From contig JASEJN010000009.1 in NCBI GenBank assembly GCA_030016385.1, forward strand, positions 1-64,000: 64,000 bases of DNA, in the 5' to 3' direction. The position numbers and the translations under genes were made by a program. Origin of the DNA: Clostridiales bacterium (lineage in GTDB: Bacteria; Bacillota; Clostridia; Clostridiales; Oxobacteraceae). The notes beneath the pieces were generated by a model, which saw nothing but the letters and a program-made list of their open reading frames with translations, had not been told where the DNA came from and did not search any database. This document shows, piece after piece, positions 1-8,191 of this stretch. Every line of letters begins with the position of its first letter. The stretch's first letter is position 1.

Positions 1-58
1 ATTCGTCGCTCAAAATAACATAATTCTATTTATGCTGATTTCATATTGCGAATTGAAG
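1..58. mobile_element. Family A palindromic repeat, cut by the window edge
   Basis: This is the right half of the ~100-bp family A repeat, also seen complete at 33289-33387 and 58980-59079. It contains the core CTCAAAATAACATAA (10-24) and the terminal arm ATTGCGAATTGAAG (45-58). The left half lies outside the window, so no target duplication can be checked. Confidence 0.75.
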
Positions 59-98
59 CTTCGATAAATTTTTGCATTGAAATTTAAATCTGCGGTAG

Positions 99-147
99 TA
101 TAATAATAGTTAGCCGGTTAAAATTTAACCGGCTAACTATTATTATA
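99..147 (+). promoter_or_regulatory. MarR-type operator palindrome overlapping a -10 box
   Basis: A perfect 49-bp inverted repeat is centred on base 123: 24-base arms around one central A, with the core TTAGCCGGTTAAA and its complement. Its left edge contains a TATAAT -10 box (99-104). A possible -35, TTGAAA, lies at 78-83 with only 15 bp spacing. The right edge runs into the AAGGAGG ribosome binding site (147-153). The transcript should start inside the palindrome, so a dimeric repressor bound here would block it. The obvious candidate is the MarR protein encoded immediately downstream (inference). An RNA hairpin role is also possible. Confidence 0.7.
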
Positions 148-166
148 AGGAGGTGCTTTTTTTAAC

Positions 167-610
167 ATGGACACTGCAAATATTAATGAATTGGACAGAT
201 GCATAAGGATATTATACAGACGTAAAGTATCGGCGATACTGAAAAATATCGGGCTGTATAACGGCCAGCCAAGGCTTCTCTTCCACCTGTATGAAAAAAA
301 TGGATGCAATCAGAAGGAACTGTCCGATTATTTGAATGTAAGCAATGCAACCATCACCGTTTCGTTAAAAAGAATGGAAAAATGCGGAATAATAAGAAAA
401 GTCCCTGACAGAAATGACCTCAGGAATAATATTATAACCCTGACCGATAAGGGAATCATCGTAATAGACAAATGCAAAAAAATATTCAAAAGTATAAATA
501 TAAAAATGTATGAGGGATTTAATCATGAAGAAATAGAGAATCTCCAAAATTATTATAAAAGGATAATAGCAAATCTCGAAAATATGGATGATAAGGAATT
601 GGTGGTGTAG
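167..610 (+). CDS. MarR-family transcriptional regulator
   Basis: This 147-residue protein has normal MarR length and layout. N-terminal helices are followed by a winged helix at about residues 30-110, with the recognition-helix stretch NVSNATITVSLKRMEKCG and a wing containing DRNDLRN, then C-terminal dimerisation helices. The ATG is preceded by AAGGAGG, with a rather long 13-base spacing. It is the first gene of a likely three-gene operon with two ABC exporter half-transporters starting 6 bp after its stop. MarR proteins next to such exporters usually repress them and release DNA on binding a toxic ligand. The palindrome at 99-147 is the probable operator. The inducer is unknown. Confidence 0.88.
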   Translation: MDTANINELDRCIRILYRRKVSAILKNIGLYNGQPRLLFHLYEKNGCNQKELSDYLNVSNATITVSLKRMEKCGIIRKVPDRNDLRNNIITLTDKGIIVIDKCKKIFKSINIKMYEGFNHEEIENLQNYYKRIIANLENMDDKELVV

Positions 611-615
611 ATCAA

Positions 616-2352
616 GTGAAATATAAAAGATTTTTGCCTTTTTTGAAAACTTATAAAAAGTATATATTTCTGGCATTCTTTTTTATGCTGTTCGATGTTC
701 TGGGGGAAATTATCCAGCCTACACTTATGTCAAAAATTGTCGATATAGGAATAGCAAAGAAAAACCTTCCCTATATATTCAAAATGGGAGGATTTATGCT
801 GATGATGGGCATAATAGCCATTATGGGCGGAACAGCCAACGTTTATTTCGCCTCTAAAAGCGGCGTGGGCTTTGTAACGGACCTCAGGAAGCTGTTGTTT
901 CATAAAATACAGCAATTTTCATTCTCAAACATAGATAATTTCAGCACCGCCTCTTTAGTAACAAGGCTCACCAACGACATGACCATAATACAGCTTTTAG
1001 TAGTTGTGGCGCTAAGGCTGCTGTTCAAGTCTCCGCTGATGCTTATCCTTGGTCTTATAATGGCTTTCAGCATCAATCCGAAGCTTGCTCTCATATTTGC
1101 AGTGGCAATACCTGTTTTAGCATTTGCTATTTATACGGTTTTATCAAGGGCTTTCCCGCTTTTTAAAACTGTACAGAGAAAACTCGACACGGTAAATGCA
1201 AACATACAGGAAAATCTTATAAACGTCAGAGTCGTAAAGTCCTTTGTAAGGCAGGATTTCGAAAAGAAAAAATTTGCAAAATCCAGTAACGATCTGAAAG
1301 AGACGGCTGAAAAAGCAGTGCATACGGTTATTATGAATATGCCTGTTGTAACGCTCATAATGAACCTGTCTATAATAGCCTTAATCTGGTTTGGAGGCAG
1401 GAGAGTAATGAACGGTTCCATGCAGGTTGGACAACTTATGTCCTTTATAAGCTATGTAACCCAGATACTATTTTCCCTGATGCTTCTTTCATTTGTAATA
1501 ATACTCTCCGGAAGAGCAAGCGCATCGGCGGACCGCGTTATAGAGGTCCTGGATACGGATATCGATATCGCCGATAAAAAGGATGCATCGGATAAGATGA
1601 TAGAAAACGGAACAGTAGAGTTCAAAAACGTATACTTCAAGTATAACAAAAGCGATAATTACGTGCTTAAAAATATTAGTTTCAAAGCTCAAAAGGGACA
1701 GGTAATTGCCATAATAGGTGCTACAGGCTCAGGAAAAACGTCCCTTGTGCAGCTTATACCGAGGCTATACGACGTATCGGAAGGGCAGGTGCTGGTAGAC
1801 GGAGCAGATGTAAGAGATTACAAGATAAAAAATCTGAGGCAGGGTATAGGTTTTGTGCTGCAGAATAACGTCCTGTTTTCCGGGACAATAAAGGATAATA
1901 TAAAATGGGGCGATATAAAAGCTGCGGATGATGAAGTAAAAAAATTTGCAGAATATGCCCAGGCTGATGATTTTATATCCGCCTTTCCGGACAAATATGA
2001 TACAGAACTAGGCCAGGGCGGAGTGAACGTATCAGGAGGACAGAAACAGAGGATCAGCATCGCAAGAGCCCTGATTAAAAAACCTAAAATACTGATTCTT
2101 GACGACTCTACCAGCGCTGTGGATACCGAAACCGAAGCCAGGATAAGGGCCTCCTTTAAAAAAGCGCTTAAAGGCACGACCATATTTATAATAGCTCAAA
2201 GGATAAGTTCCGTGCAGTCGGCGGATAAGATAATAGTGCTGGACAGAGGAGAAATCGTGGGGGAGGGTACTCATGGTGAACTTATGAAAACAAGCAAGGA
2301 ATATCAGGAAATATATTATTCACAGCAATCGAAAGAGGTGATTGCACAATGA
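616..2352 (+). CDS. ABC exporter half-transporter, degenerate-site subunit
   Basis: This 578-residue fused exporter half has six membrane helices (about residues 15-310) followed by a nucleotide-binding domain. Walker A (GATGSGKTS) is near residue 368 and the signature VSGGQKQR near 472. Walker B ends LILDD, with Asp in place of the catalytic Glu, and the switch His is Gln (IIAQRIS). Such losses mark the non-catalytic subunit of heterodimeric exporters of the BmrC/TM287 kind. The start is GTG at 616. The stop overlaps the next gene by 4 bp (ATGA), so translation of the two is probably coupled. The likely role is multidrug or peptide efflux under the upstream MarR regulator; the substrate cannot be read from sequence. 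Confidence 0.88.
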   Translation: MKYKRFLPFLKTYKKYIFLAFFFMLFDVLGEIIQPTLMSKIVDIGIAKKNLPYIFKMGGFMLMMGIIAIMGGTANVYFASKSGVGFVTDLRKLLFHKIQQFSFSNIDNFSTASLVTRLTNDMTIIQLLVVVALRLLFKSPLMLILGLIMAFSINPKLALIFAVAIPVLAFAIYTVLSRAFPLFKTVQRKLDTVNANIQENLINVRVVKSFVRQDFEKKKFAKSSNDLKETAEKAVHTVIMNMPVVTLIMNLSIIALIWFGGRRVMNGSMQVGQLMSFISYVTQILFSLMLLSFVIILSGRASASADRVIEVLDTDIDIADKKDASDKMIENGTVEFKNVYFKYNKSDNYVLKNISFKAQKGQVIAIIGATGSGKTSLVQLIPRLYDVSEGQVLVDGADVRDYKIKNLRQGIGFVLQNNVLFSGTIKDNIKWGDIKAADDEVKKFAEYAQADDFISAFPDKYDTELGQGGVNVSGGQKQRISIARALIKKPKILILDDSTSAVDTETEARIRASFKKALKGTTIFIIAQRISSVQSADKIIVLDRGEIVGEGTHGELMKTSKEYQEIYYSQQSKEVIAQ

Positions 2353-4106
2353 CGGATAGACGCAACAAACCTAAAAACGGCGGAAAAACATTATTGAGAT
2401 TATGCAGATACCTTATGAAGCATAGACTTAAACTATGCATGGTAGTTTTGCTTGTGTTGATAAATACAATTTCAGCAGTCGGCGGCAACTACTATTTAAG
2501 ACCTGTTATAAACAACTACATTGTACCTGGAAATATCAAGGGATTAATCGGCGCCATGTTTGTGCTTCTTTTGATATATTTGTCCGGAGTCGTATCCCTT
2601 TATTTGCAGAACTATATAATGATCGACGTTTCCCAGGAAACAGTCAACGATTTAAGACAGGAGCTATTTTCAAAGGTACAGGAGCTTCCCGTACGATTTT
2701 TCGATACGACAAGTCACGGGCAGATCATGAGCAGGTTCACAAACGATATAGATAACATCAGTGAATCGCTGAACAACAGCATAACCCAGATACTTTCAAG
2801 TATCTTCACAGTTACGGGTATACTATGCCTCATGCTTTTTATAAGTCCGCTGCTTACGCTTGTAACGCTCGTCATGGTACCTTTGATGCGGCTGATCGCA
2901 AAAACATTGATGAAGAAAAGCCGGGCTTATTTTTCTTCCCAACAAAAAGCTCTGGGCGAAATAGACGGGTATATGGAAGAGGTAATTTCCGGAGAAAAAG
3001 TTGTAAAAGTGTTTTCATTTGAAGATAATGTTGAAAAAGAATTCAACAAACTAAATAGCAAGCTGAATAAATATTCATTTAGAGCACAGCTTTACTCCCA
3101 GGCTATAATGCCCATAATGGTAAGCATTAACGCCATAAATTATGCCTTGACTGCCGCTGTCGGAGGGATACTGGCAGTCAAAACCGGCCTTGATTTCGGA
3201 GGGCTTATGGTATTTCTCCAGTACTCAAGGCAATTCGGAAGGCCGATAAACGAATTGGCCAATCAGGCTAATGCCATCCAATCAGCTCTTGCGGGCGCCG
3301 AAAGGATCTTTGAAATCATGGATGTAAGCCCTGAAAGAGATAATTCTGAAAATCCTGTCGAGCTTAAAAATGTAAAGGGATATGTGGTCTTTGATCATGT
3401 AACCTTCAGTTATGACCACATCGATACGATACTGAAGGATATATCCCTGTATGCAAAACCAGGGCAAAAGATCGCCCTCGTCGGTGCAACCGGTGCAGGC
3501 AAGACTACTATAACAAACCTTCTTACGGGGTTTTATGACGTAGATAAGGGAAACATATATATAGATGGCATAGATATAAACAATATTAAAAAGGACAGCC
3601 TTAGAAAATCCCTAGCGATGGTTCTTCAGGATACCCATCTGTTTTCCGGCACCATAATGGAAAATATCAGGTATGGAAGGCTTGACGCAACTGATGAAAA
3701 AGTAATCAAAGCTGCAAAACTTGCATATGCTGATTCTTTCATAAGAAGGCTGCCACACGGTTATGACACTGTGATTGAAGGCGACGGCTCCAACTTAAGC
3801 CAGGGACAGAGGCAACTTTTAAATATTGCCCGTGCTGCAATTGCAGACCCTCCAATACTTATACTCGACGAGGCCACAAGCTCGGTCGATACCATGACGG
3901 AGAGAAACATCCAGAAAGGCATGGACGGCCTAATGCGTGGGCGCACCACGTTTGTTATCGCCCACAGGCTATCAACTGTAAGAAATGCAGATGCCATAAT
4001 GGTACTGGACCACGGACAAATAATTGAAAGAGGCAGCCATGAAGAGCTTCTCAAACAAAAGGGTATATACTATAAGCTATATACCGGCGCTTTCGAGCTT
4101 GAATAA
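2349..4106 (+). CDS. ABC exporter half-transporter, catalytic subunit
   Basis: This 585-residue partner of the preceding gene has an N-terminal six-helix membrane domain and a C-terminal ATPase. Walker A is GATGAGKTT (near 379), the signature LSQGQRQLL (near 482), Walker B ILILDEATSSVD with the catalytic Glu, and the switch IAHRLS. It supplies the intact residues its neighbour lacks, as expected of an asymmetric heterodimer in which one composite ATP site hydrolyses. It overlaps the upstream gene by 4 bp. A hairpin follows at 4132-4167. It is probably co-regulated by the MarR protein at 167-610. Confidence 0.88.
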   Translation: MTDRRNKPKNGGKTLLRLCRYLMKHRLKLCMVVLLVLINTISAVGGNYYLRPVINNYIVPGNIKGLIGAMFVLLLIYLSGVVSLYLQNYIMIDVSQETVNDLRQELFSKVQELPVRFFDTTSHGQIMSRFTNDIDNISESLNNSITQILSSIFTVTGILCLMLFISPLLTLVTLVMVPLMRLIAKTLMKKSRAYFSSQQKALGEIDGYMEEVISGEKVVKVFSFEDNVEKEFNKLNSKLNKYSFRAQLYSQAIMPIMVSINAINYALTAAVGGILAVKTGLDFGGLMVFLQYSRQFGRPINELANQANAIQSALAGAERIFEIMDVSPERDNSENPVELKNVKGYVVFDHVTFSYDHIDTILKDISLYAKPGQKIALVGATGAGKTTITNLLTGFYDVDKGNIYIDGIDINNIKKDSLRKSLAMVLQDTHLFSGTIMENIRYGRLDATDEKVIKAAKLAYADSFIRRLPHGYDTVIEGDGSNLSQGQRQLLNIARAAIADPPILILDEATSSVDTMTERNIQKGMDGLMRGRTTFVIAHRLSTVRNADAIMVLDHGQIIERGSHEELLKQKGIYYKLYTGAFELE

Positions 4107-4131
4107 TCTCTAAGCCTCACCTCTTACGGCA

Positions 4132-4167
4132 ATGATGCCATATTTCATAAAGACAATATGGCATCAT
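4132..4167 (+). terminator. Hairpin after the ABC exporter operon
   Basis: A perfect 13-bp stem (ATGATGCCATATT and its complement) with a 10-base loop begins 25 bp after the exporter stop codon. No immediate T-run follows (next bases ATACCCAAT), so it is a poor intrinsic terminator by the classical rule. From here to the next gene at 4406 I see only the family B repeat at 4344-4381. Confidence 0.4.
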
Positions 4168-4343
4168 ATACCCAATAAAGAGGGAGGGAGAGTTTTTTTA
4201 TTTTCCTCACTACATATTATGGACACTTTTCAATTATTGTGACAAAATAGTATATTTTATGACATTGAAAATAACCGGAGCAATTAATAATCATGGTTTT
4301 ATTTAAAGGACATGCATCATATATTTAATAAGAGATATTTTAA

Positions 4344-4381
4344 GGGTGTATAAATATTCTTCAAATATAAAATACGCACCT
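4344..4381. mobile_element. Family B miniature repeat with 9-bp target duplication
   Basis: A 38-bp element starts GGGTGTATAAATATTC and ends AATACGCACCT, that is, GGGTG...CACCY termini. It is flanked by perfect 9-bp direct repeats ATATTTTAA at 4335-4343 and 4382-4390. Its sequence matches the ends of the longer copies at 41914-42004 and 59130-59331, so it looks like a minimal end-to-end derivative. Confidence 0.75.
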
Positions 4382-4405
4382 ATATTTTAAAGCAGGGTGA
4401 TTCAT

Positions 4406-5386
4406 TTGGAAAATGAAAAGCAAAAAGATGCCGTCTATCTATCTGATGTCATAAAGGCAAGGCACTATTCGCAGAATATATCCCTTCTTTATGGCGAGTA
4501 CAGCGATATCACCTCGGGCGACCAAAAACTAACCGATATATTATATTGCACAATCAAAGATATCAAGGATAGATCTGTTATAACCGACAACAAAGTTATA
4601 ATATGCTTCAACTTTGCTCTAATAATATTATTTGAATGCGAGAATAAGGATAATACGTCGGAATACTGCATACGCAAGGATATGATAAGCAAAGTATTTG
4701 ATATAAATATAAAAGATTACGATGTGCTTTCCGGCACGCTTAATTTGGAAAAAACAAAATGTAAAAACTTCATAAAGGATATCAAGTACAGTACGGATAT
4801 TGATATATCCTTTAAAAAAGCCACCGTAAGCGTTGAAGCCTCGATTAACAGCTTCCTGATCGAAGAAGATGTAATGAAGCTTGACAGCATACAGCTCTTT
4901 TCGAGTGAGCATGCGCAAAATAATATGCAAAGCAATATAGTTGAATATAAACTTCCGGATATTGCTCCAAAGCATGACGGACAAAATGAACTCGATACAT
5001 ATATAAGCAACCTAGGCAGCATGTTAAAAAGAGCCTCGGAATTAATTGAAACAAATAAAAAGCTTGAAGATGAAACATATTCCAAATCGAAGAAGATAAA
5101 ATTTATCGAATACAAGCTCAGGCAAAACCAAGAAAAAGCAAAATCCCTTGAAAACGCTTTAAAAGATAAGGAATCTTATATCTCGATACTTAATGCCAGA
5201 CTCGATAAGTCTGAAAAAAAAGTAAACATACTGGAGCATGCCAATATGGCTGTGGATCAGGAATTGAAATCGCTCCTCAAGGAAAACAACGATTTGAAAA
5301 ATTATATTGAAGAGGAAGAAAGAAAAAAGAAAAAACAGCTGAATTACAGAATAAAATCCGTTTTAAGCAATATAAAGATATTTTAA
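4406..5386 (+). CDS. Hypothetical protein with C-terminal coiled coil
   Basis: About 326 residues. I do not recognise the N-terminal ~190 residues, which look like a mixed alpha/beta domain. The C-terminal third (from about residue 200) is a highly charged Lys/Glu-rich helix with heptad-like spacing, and the protein ends in a basic Arg/Lys patch. There is no signal peptide or membrane span. A GTG lies 9 bp upstream in frame at 4397, but it is part of the ribosome binding sequence AGGGTGA (4394-4400), so TTG at 4406 is the better start. It is a single-gene unit facing the lysis cassette, with the terminator at 5424-5473 between them. Function unknown. Confidence 0.65.
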   Translation: MENEKQKDAVYLSDVIKARHYSQNISLLYGEYSDITSGDQKLTDILYCTIKDIKDRSVITDNKVIICFNFALIILFECENKDNTSEYCIRKDMISKVFDINIKDYDVLSGTLNLEKTKCKNFIKDIKYSTDIDISFKKATVSVEASINSFLIEEDVMKLDSIQLFSSEHAQNNMQSNIVEYKLPDIAPKHDGQNELDTYISNLGSMLKRASELIETNKKLEDETYSKSKKIKFIEYKLRQNQEKAKSLENALKDKESYISILNARLDKSEKKVNILEHANMAVDQELKSLLKENNDLKNYIEEEERKKKKQLNYRIKSVLSNIKIF

Positions 5387-5423
5387 TCTCTGCTTTTTCT
5401 ATTTGCATCCTTTTCATTAAAAC

Positions 5424-5473
5424 AAAAAAAATAACCGCCGGGGCTGTCTTTTGGCATTACCCTATGCGGTTAT
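5424..5473 (-). terminator. Intrinsic terminator of the holin/endolysin operon
   Basis: Read on the minus strand, an 8-bp stem (ATAACCGC...GCGGTTAT, 5473-5466 with 5438-5431) encloses further GGGTAA/CCCC-type pairing. It is followed directly by seven T residues (5430-5424). It lies 50 bp beyond the holin stop codon. Confidence 0.75.
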
Positions 5474-5522
5474 TGGCTAAAAACAACTTTATTACCGGCA
5501 TACCCTACATGGCGTAACTTCA

Positions 5523-5855
5523 CTACTCTGTGACTCCGCTGCTTTTAAGCAGATTGTTCATTTCAAATACTGCGGATTCTATAAGCAAATTTATTTGTTC
5601 ATCCGTCAACTTATTTCCCAGCGCTTTTTTTATGAGCTGAACTGCCTCGGCCTTTTTATCCGAACCGTTTCCGCCTCCGAATGTCTGTTCGACACCCCTC
5701 ACTATGTTGCTTATTATAGTATAATAGCGTGCAAGATTTTCAGTGCCTATTTTTGATTTGAGATAGCTTATGACATATCCTCCTATAGCTATAATCGCAA
5801 GCTGAACAACTATAAGCAGCACCTGAAGCAATAGTTGCTGGTCCATCTTATTCAC
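5523..5855 (-). CDS. Phage-type holin, LLH family
   Basis: This 110-residue protein has one strong N-terminal membrane segment (LLLQVLLIVVQLAIIAIGG, about residues 8-26). An amphipathic stretch follows, then a soluble tail with TIISNIVRGVEQTFGG and a Leu/Ile-rich helix. This layout matches the LLH holin family of clostridial phages. Holins form membrane lesions that release endolysin to the wall. Its start overlaps the endolysin stop by 4 bp (ATGA), with endolysin first. No capsid, tail or integrase genes are nearby, so it is either a remnant or a domesticated lysis module. Confidence 0.8.
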   Translation of the reverse strand: MNKMDQQLLLQVLLIVVQLAIIAIGGYVISYLKSKIGTENLARYYTIISNIVRGVEQTFGGGNGSDKKAEAVQLIKKALGNKLTDEQINLLIESAVFEMNNLLKSSGVTE

Positions 5856-7219
5856 TCCTTATTATTTGCTATTCCCTTTAATTTTTCAACAAAATTGCTT
5901 AACTCTTTTATCATATTCTGAAATTCTTCTATTAGTTTTTTGTCTGCTATTTTGTCATGTACATCGCTTACAGTCCCGCTATCTTCGTTCTTATCCGACA
6001 CTGGTTCATCAAGTATTCTTCTCCATATATTTATAATGCTCTGGCCGTATCCGCTGCCAGGTACCGCCCATTTCCCGTCCAAGTCCTCAAAACCCGGTGC
6101 GGTCCCTCTTTTTACAAGATTGAATCGAGGGTCCAAAAGACTCGTCTTTAAAGGTTCCGTATTCGCATAAGCTTTAAGATGCTGTATATGTGCTAAAATG
6201 CCTTCATCCACTGTTTTAAATGAAGCTCCTGAATTCCCTGCCGATATGCTTCCGAGTCCGGCAAAATTATTCTGTTCAGCCTTTACACTGCCTGTGAACC
6301 TGAAATAATTAGTCTCCTTTATCGCCTGTGCAAAAGCTATATCACCCCTTATGCCTTCCTTCATGCCCATATCTATATATTTTTGTGCGATATACGGGGC
6401 ATTTGGATTTATCTTGTGCAGAAAAGATTCCATCTGCTCTGCGCTGGCCCTTCTCAAATCGGTTATCGGATGAACCGCAGCATCAGATACAGGGCCTGTA
6501 TTAGAACTTTCAGGCTCCTTTACCTTGTCAAATATTATAACTCCGTTTGATGCAACTACTTTCACATTTCCGCTGCTTATTTCGGCAAGCACTTCCTCTG
6601 CAAGCCTTATCGCATTCTCCTTTATCTTGAACGCTCCAACCTGTACGCCTTGGTTTAATACTCTGTATAATATATCCTCAACATTCGGTGTTATTTTTAA
6701 ATAATTACATACCGCTATTGCGATGTTTTTCATAACACCATCCTGCCAGCTATCATTTCGCAGGAGCTTTTCCTCGTCAGGATTTGATATGAATGCTGTT
6801 TCAAGCAAAACTGCAGGCATTTTAGTGAATTTAAGGACATAAAAACCTGCTGTCTTAACACCTCTATTTTTAAGATGCCCTGACTCCACTGCGGCGTTCA
6901 ATATTTTGCCTGCAAGTTCCTGTCCGGCTTTGCTCCCTTTATAGTAATACGCCTCCGTACCGGCTGCCGAAGCATTATTGAAACTATTGCAGTGAATGCT
7001 CATAAAATAGTCGCAATTGCCCTTATTTGCAATATCGCATCTTTGCTGCAAGTCTAAAGTCGCATCGGAAGTCCTTGTCATTACTACCTGTATTCCGCTT
7101 TTTGTAAGCTTTTGTTCCAGCTTTGATGCAAGAGCAAGATTTATGTCCTTCTCTTTTGACTGTCTGCCAAGGGCACCTGGATCATTTCCGCCATGTCCTG
7201 GATCAATACATATCTTCAA
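5852..7219 (-). CDS. Two-domain cell-wall hydrolase: amidase plus glucosaminidase
   Basis: About 455 residues. The N-terminal half is a zinc-dependent N-acetylmuramoyl-L-alanine amidase of the Amidase_3 type: CIDPGHGGNDPGA with the first metal His, then a Glu after DINLALA, SIHCNSF with the second His, and ETAFISN with the catalytic Glu. The C-terminal half resembles LytG/Flg-type endo-beta-N-acetylglucosaminidase (AQAIKETNYFRFTGSVKAEQ, then YANTEPLKTSL). It has no signal peptide, so export would need the downstream holin. GTG at 7228 sits in the ribosome binding run GGGGTGA; TTG at 7219 fits better. The double activity suggests an endolysin, or a spore/mother-cell hydrolase. Confidence 0.82.
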   Translation of the reverse strand: MKICIDPGHGGNDPGALGRQSKEKDINLALASKLEQKLTKSGIQVVMTRTSDATLDLQQRCDIANKGNCDYFMSIHCNSFNNASAAGTEAYYYKGSKAGQELAGKILNAAVESGHLKNRGVKTAGFYVLKFTKMPAVLLETAFISNPDEEKLLRNDSWQDGVMKNIAIAVCNYLKITPNVEDILYRVLNQGVQVGAFKIKENAIRLAEEVLAEISSGNVKVVASNGVIIFDKVKEPESSNTGPVSDAAVHPITDLRRASAEQMESFLHKINPNAPYIAQKYIDMGMKEGIRGDIAFAQAIKETNYFRFTGSVKAEQNNFAGLGSISAGNSGASFKTVDEGILAHIQHLKAYANTEPLKTSLLDPRFNLVKRGTAPGFEDLDGKWAVPGSGYGQSIINIWRRILDEPVSDKNEDSGTVSDVHDKIADKKLIEEFQNMIKELSNFVEKLKGIANNKE

Positions 7220-7359
7220 AAATTTCACCCCCCGCCGTACATTTACATATGTTGGACACCGGATACTGTATTTACTGTAGAAGCATCCTCCAGTACATAC
7301 TATTCGAGCATATATCTTTTGTCAACGGATAATAAAAAACAGTCTTCAATTCATGCAGC

Positions 7360-7410
7360 AATGCTCGCAATTGGGGTATAATGCATACCCCACCATGGTG
7401 AGCATTTTTT
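7360..7410 (+). terminator. Two-tier hairpin with T-run upstream of the methyltransferase
   Basis: AATGCTC (7360-7366) pairs with GAGCATT (7400-7406). Inside it GGGGTAT (7373-7379) pairs with ATACCCC (7385-7391), and T residues follow to 7410. It reads as a plus-strand terminator, but there is no plus-strand gene just upstream. It may block readthrough or act as an attenuator in the leader of the methyltransferase gene. The rest of 7229-7493 shows nothing else I can name, apart from a TATAAT at 7471-7476. Confidence 0.45.
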
Positions 7411-7493
7411 ACCGCAATTAATAACACAACATAGTAAATTAAATATAACCATCAAATAAGTCCTACATATTATAATACAGGGAAGTGACGATC

Positions 7494-8177
7494 ATGAGCA
7501 ATTATCCTGATGAACAATCAATATGGAAAATTATATCATCTGTACAGTCGGATATATTGGAATTATGCGAGAATGGATATTATAAGTTGGCATATATGAA
7601 TGAAGAAAAAAAATACTGGCCATGTATACCATCGTGGATGCTCGATGAAAAATCCAATAATAGAATAAAAAATATACTGGATATAGGATGCGGTTATGGA
7701 ACACTATCGATTACTGCAAAATTGTTGTATAAATGCAATGTTTGCTGCATGGATTTTATAAATGCTTATTTAAGCAAAAAAATCATCGATAAATACAATC
7801 TGAACTTTAAGATAGGCAATATCGAAACCGACCGTATCCCATGGAACTTTAAATTCGATATCATACTGCTTACTGAAGTGATAGAACATTTTAATTTCAA
7901 CCCCTTACCTACTTTGATAAAAATAAGAGAAGCATTATCTGATAATGGTTCTTTATTCTTAAGCACCCCTGATGCGGAATATTATGGCAGGCCCGATTAC
8001 TACAGAAATTACAAAAATATGCCCGCCCCTAAAAAGGGAATCCCCATAAGGGATTGCCATATATATGTTTTTAACAAGAGGGAACTCTTGGATATATTTG
8101 ATAAAACAGGATTTTCAATTTCAAGATTGCAGAAAACCGAAAGCCGCCATTTCAATATCAAGCTTGTAAAAAAATGA
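7494..8177 (+). CDS. Class I SAM-dependent methyltransferase
   Basis: This 227-residue protein has the Rossmann methyltransferase motif I DIGCGYGTLSITAK near residue 65. Motif II region CMDF follows, then a motif IV-like LTEVIEHFNFNPL and STPDAEYYGRP, typical of the Methyltransf_11/23 group that modifies small molecules or glycans. ATG at 7494 sits 5 bases after the site GGAAGTGA; a GTG at 7485 overlaps that site and is less likely. It is followed 14 bp later by a glycosyltransferase remnant, suggesting a former glycan-modification pair. The substrate is unknown. Confidence 0.8.
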   Translation: MSNYPDEQSIWKIISSVQSDILELCENGYYKLAYMNEEKKYWPCIPSWMLDEKSNNRIKNILDIGCGYGTLSITAKLLYKCNVCCMDFINAYLSKKIIDKYNLNFKIGNIETDRIPWNFKFDIILLTEVIEHFNFNPLPTLIKIREALSDNGSLFLSTPDAEYYGRPDYYRNYKNMPAPKKGIPIRDCHIYVFNKRELLDIFDKTGFSISRLQKTESRHFNIKLVKK

Positions 8178-8191
8178 AAGGGGGAATATTT

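Noticed and set aside
7318..7340. TTGTCA as a -35 box for a transcript reading through the 7360-7410 hairpin
   Set aside because: No matching -10 at 16-18 bp. The hairpin's role therefore stays open.
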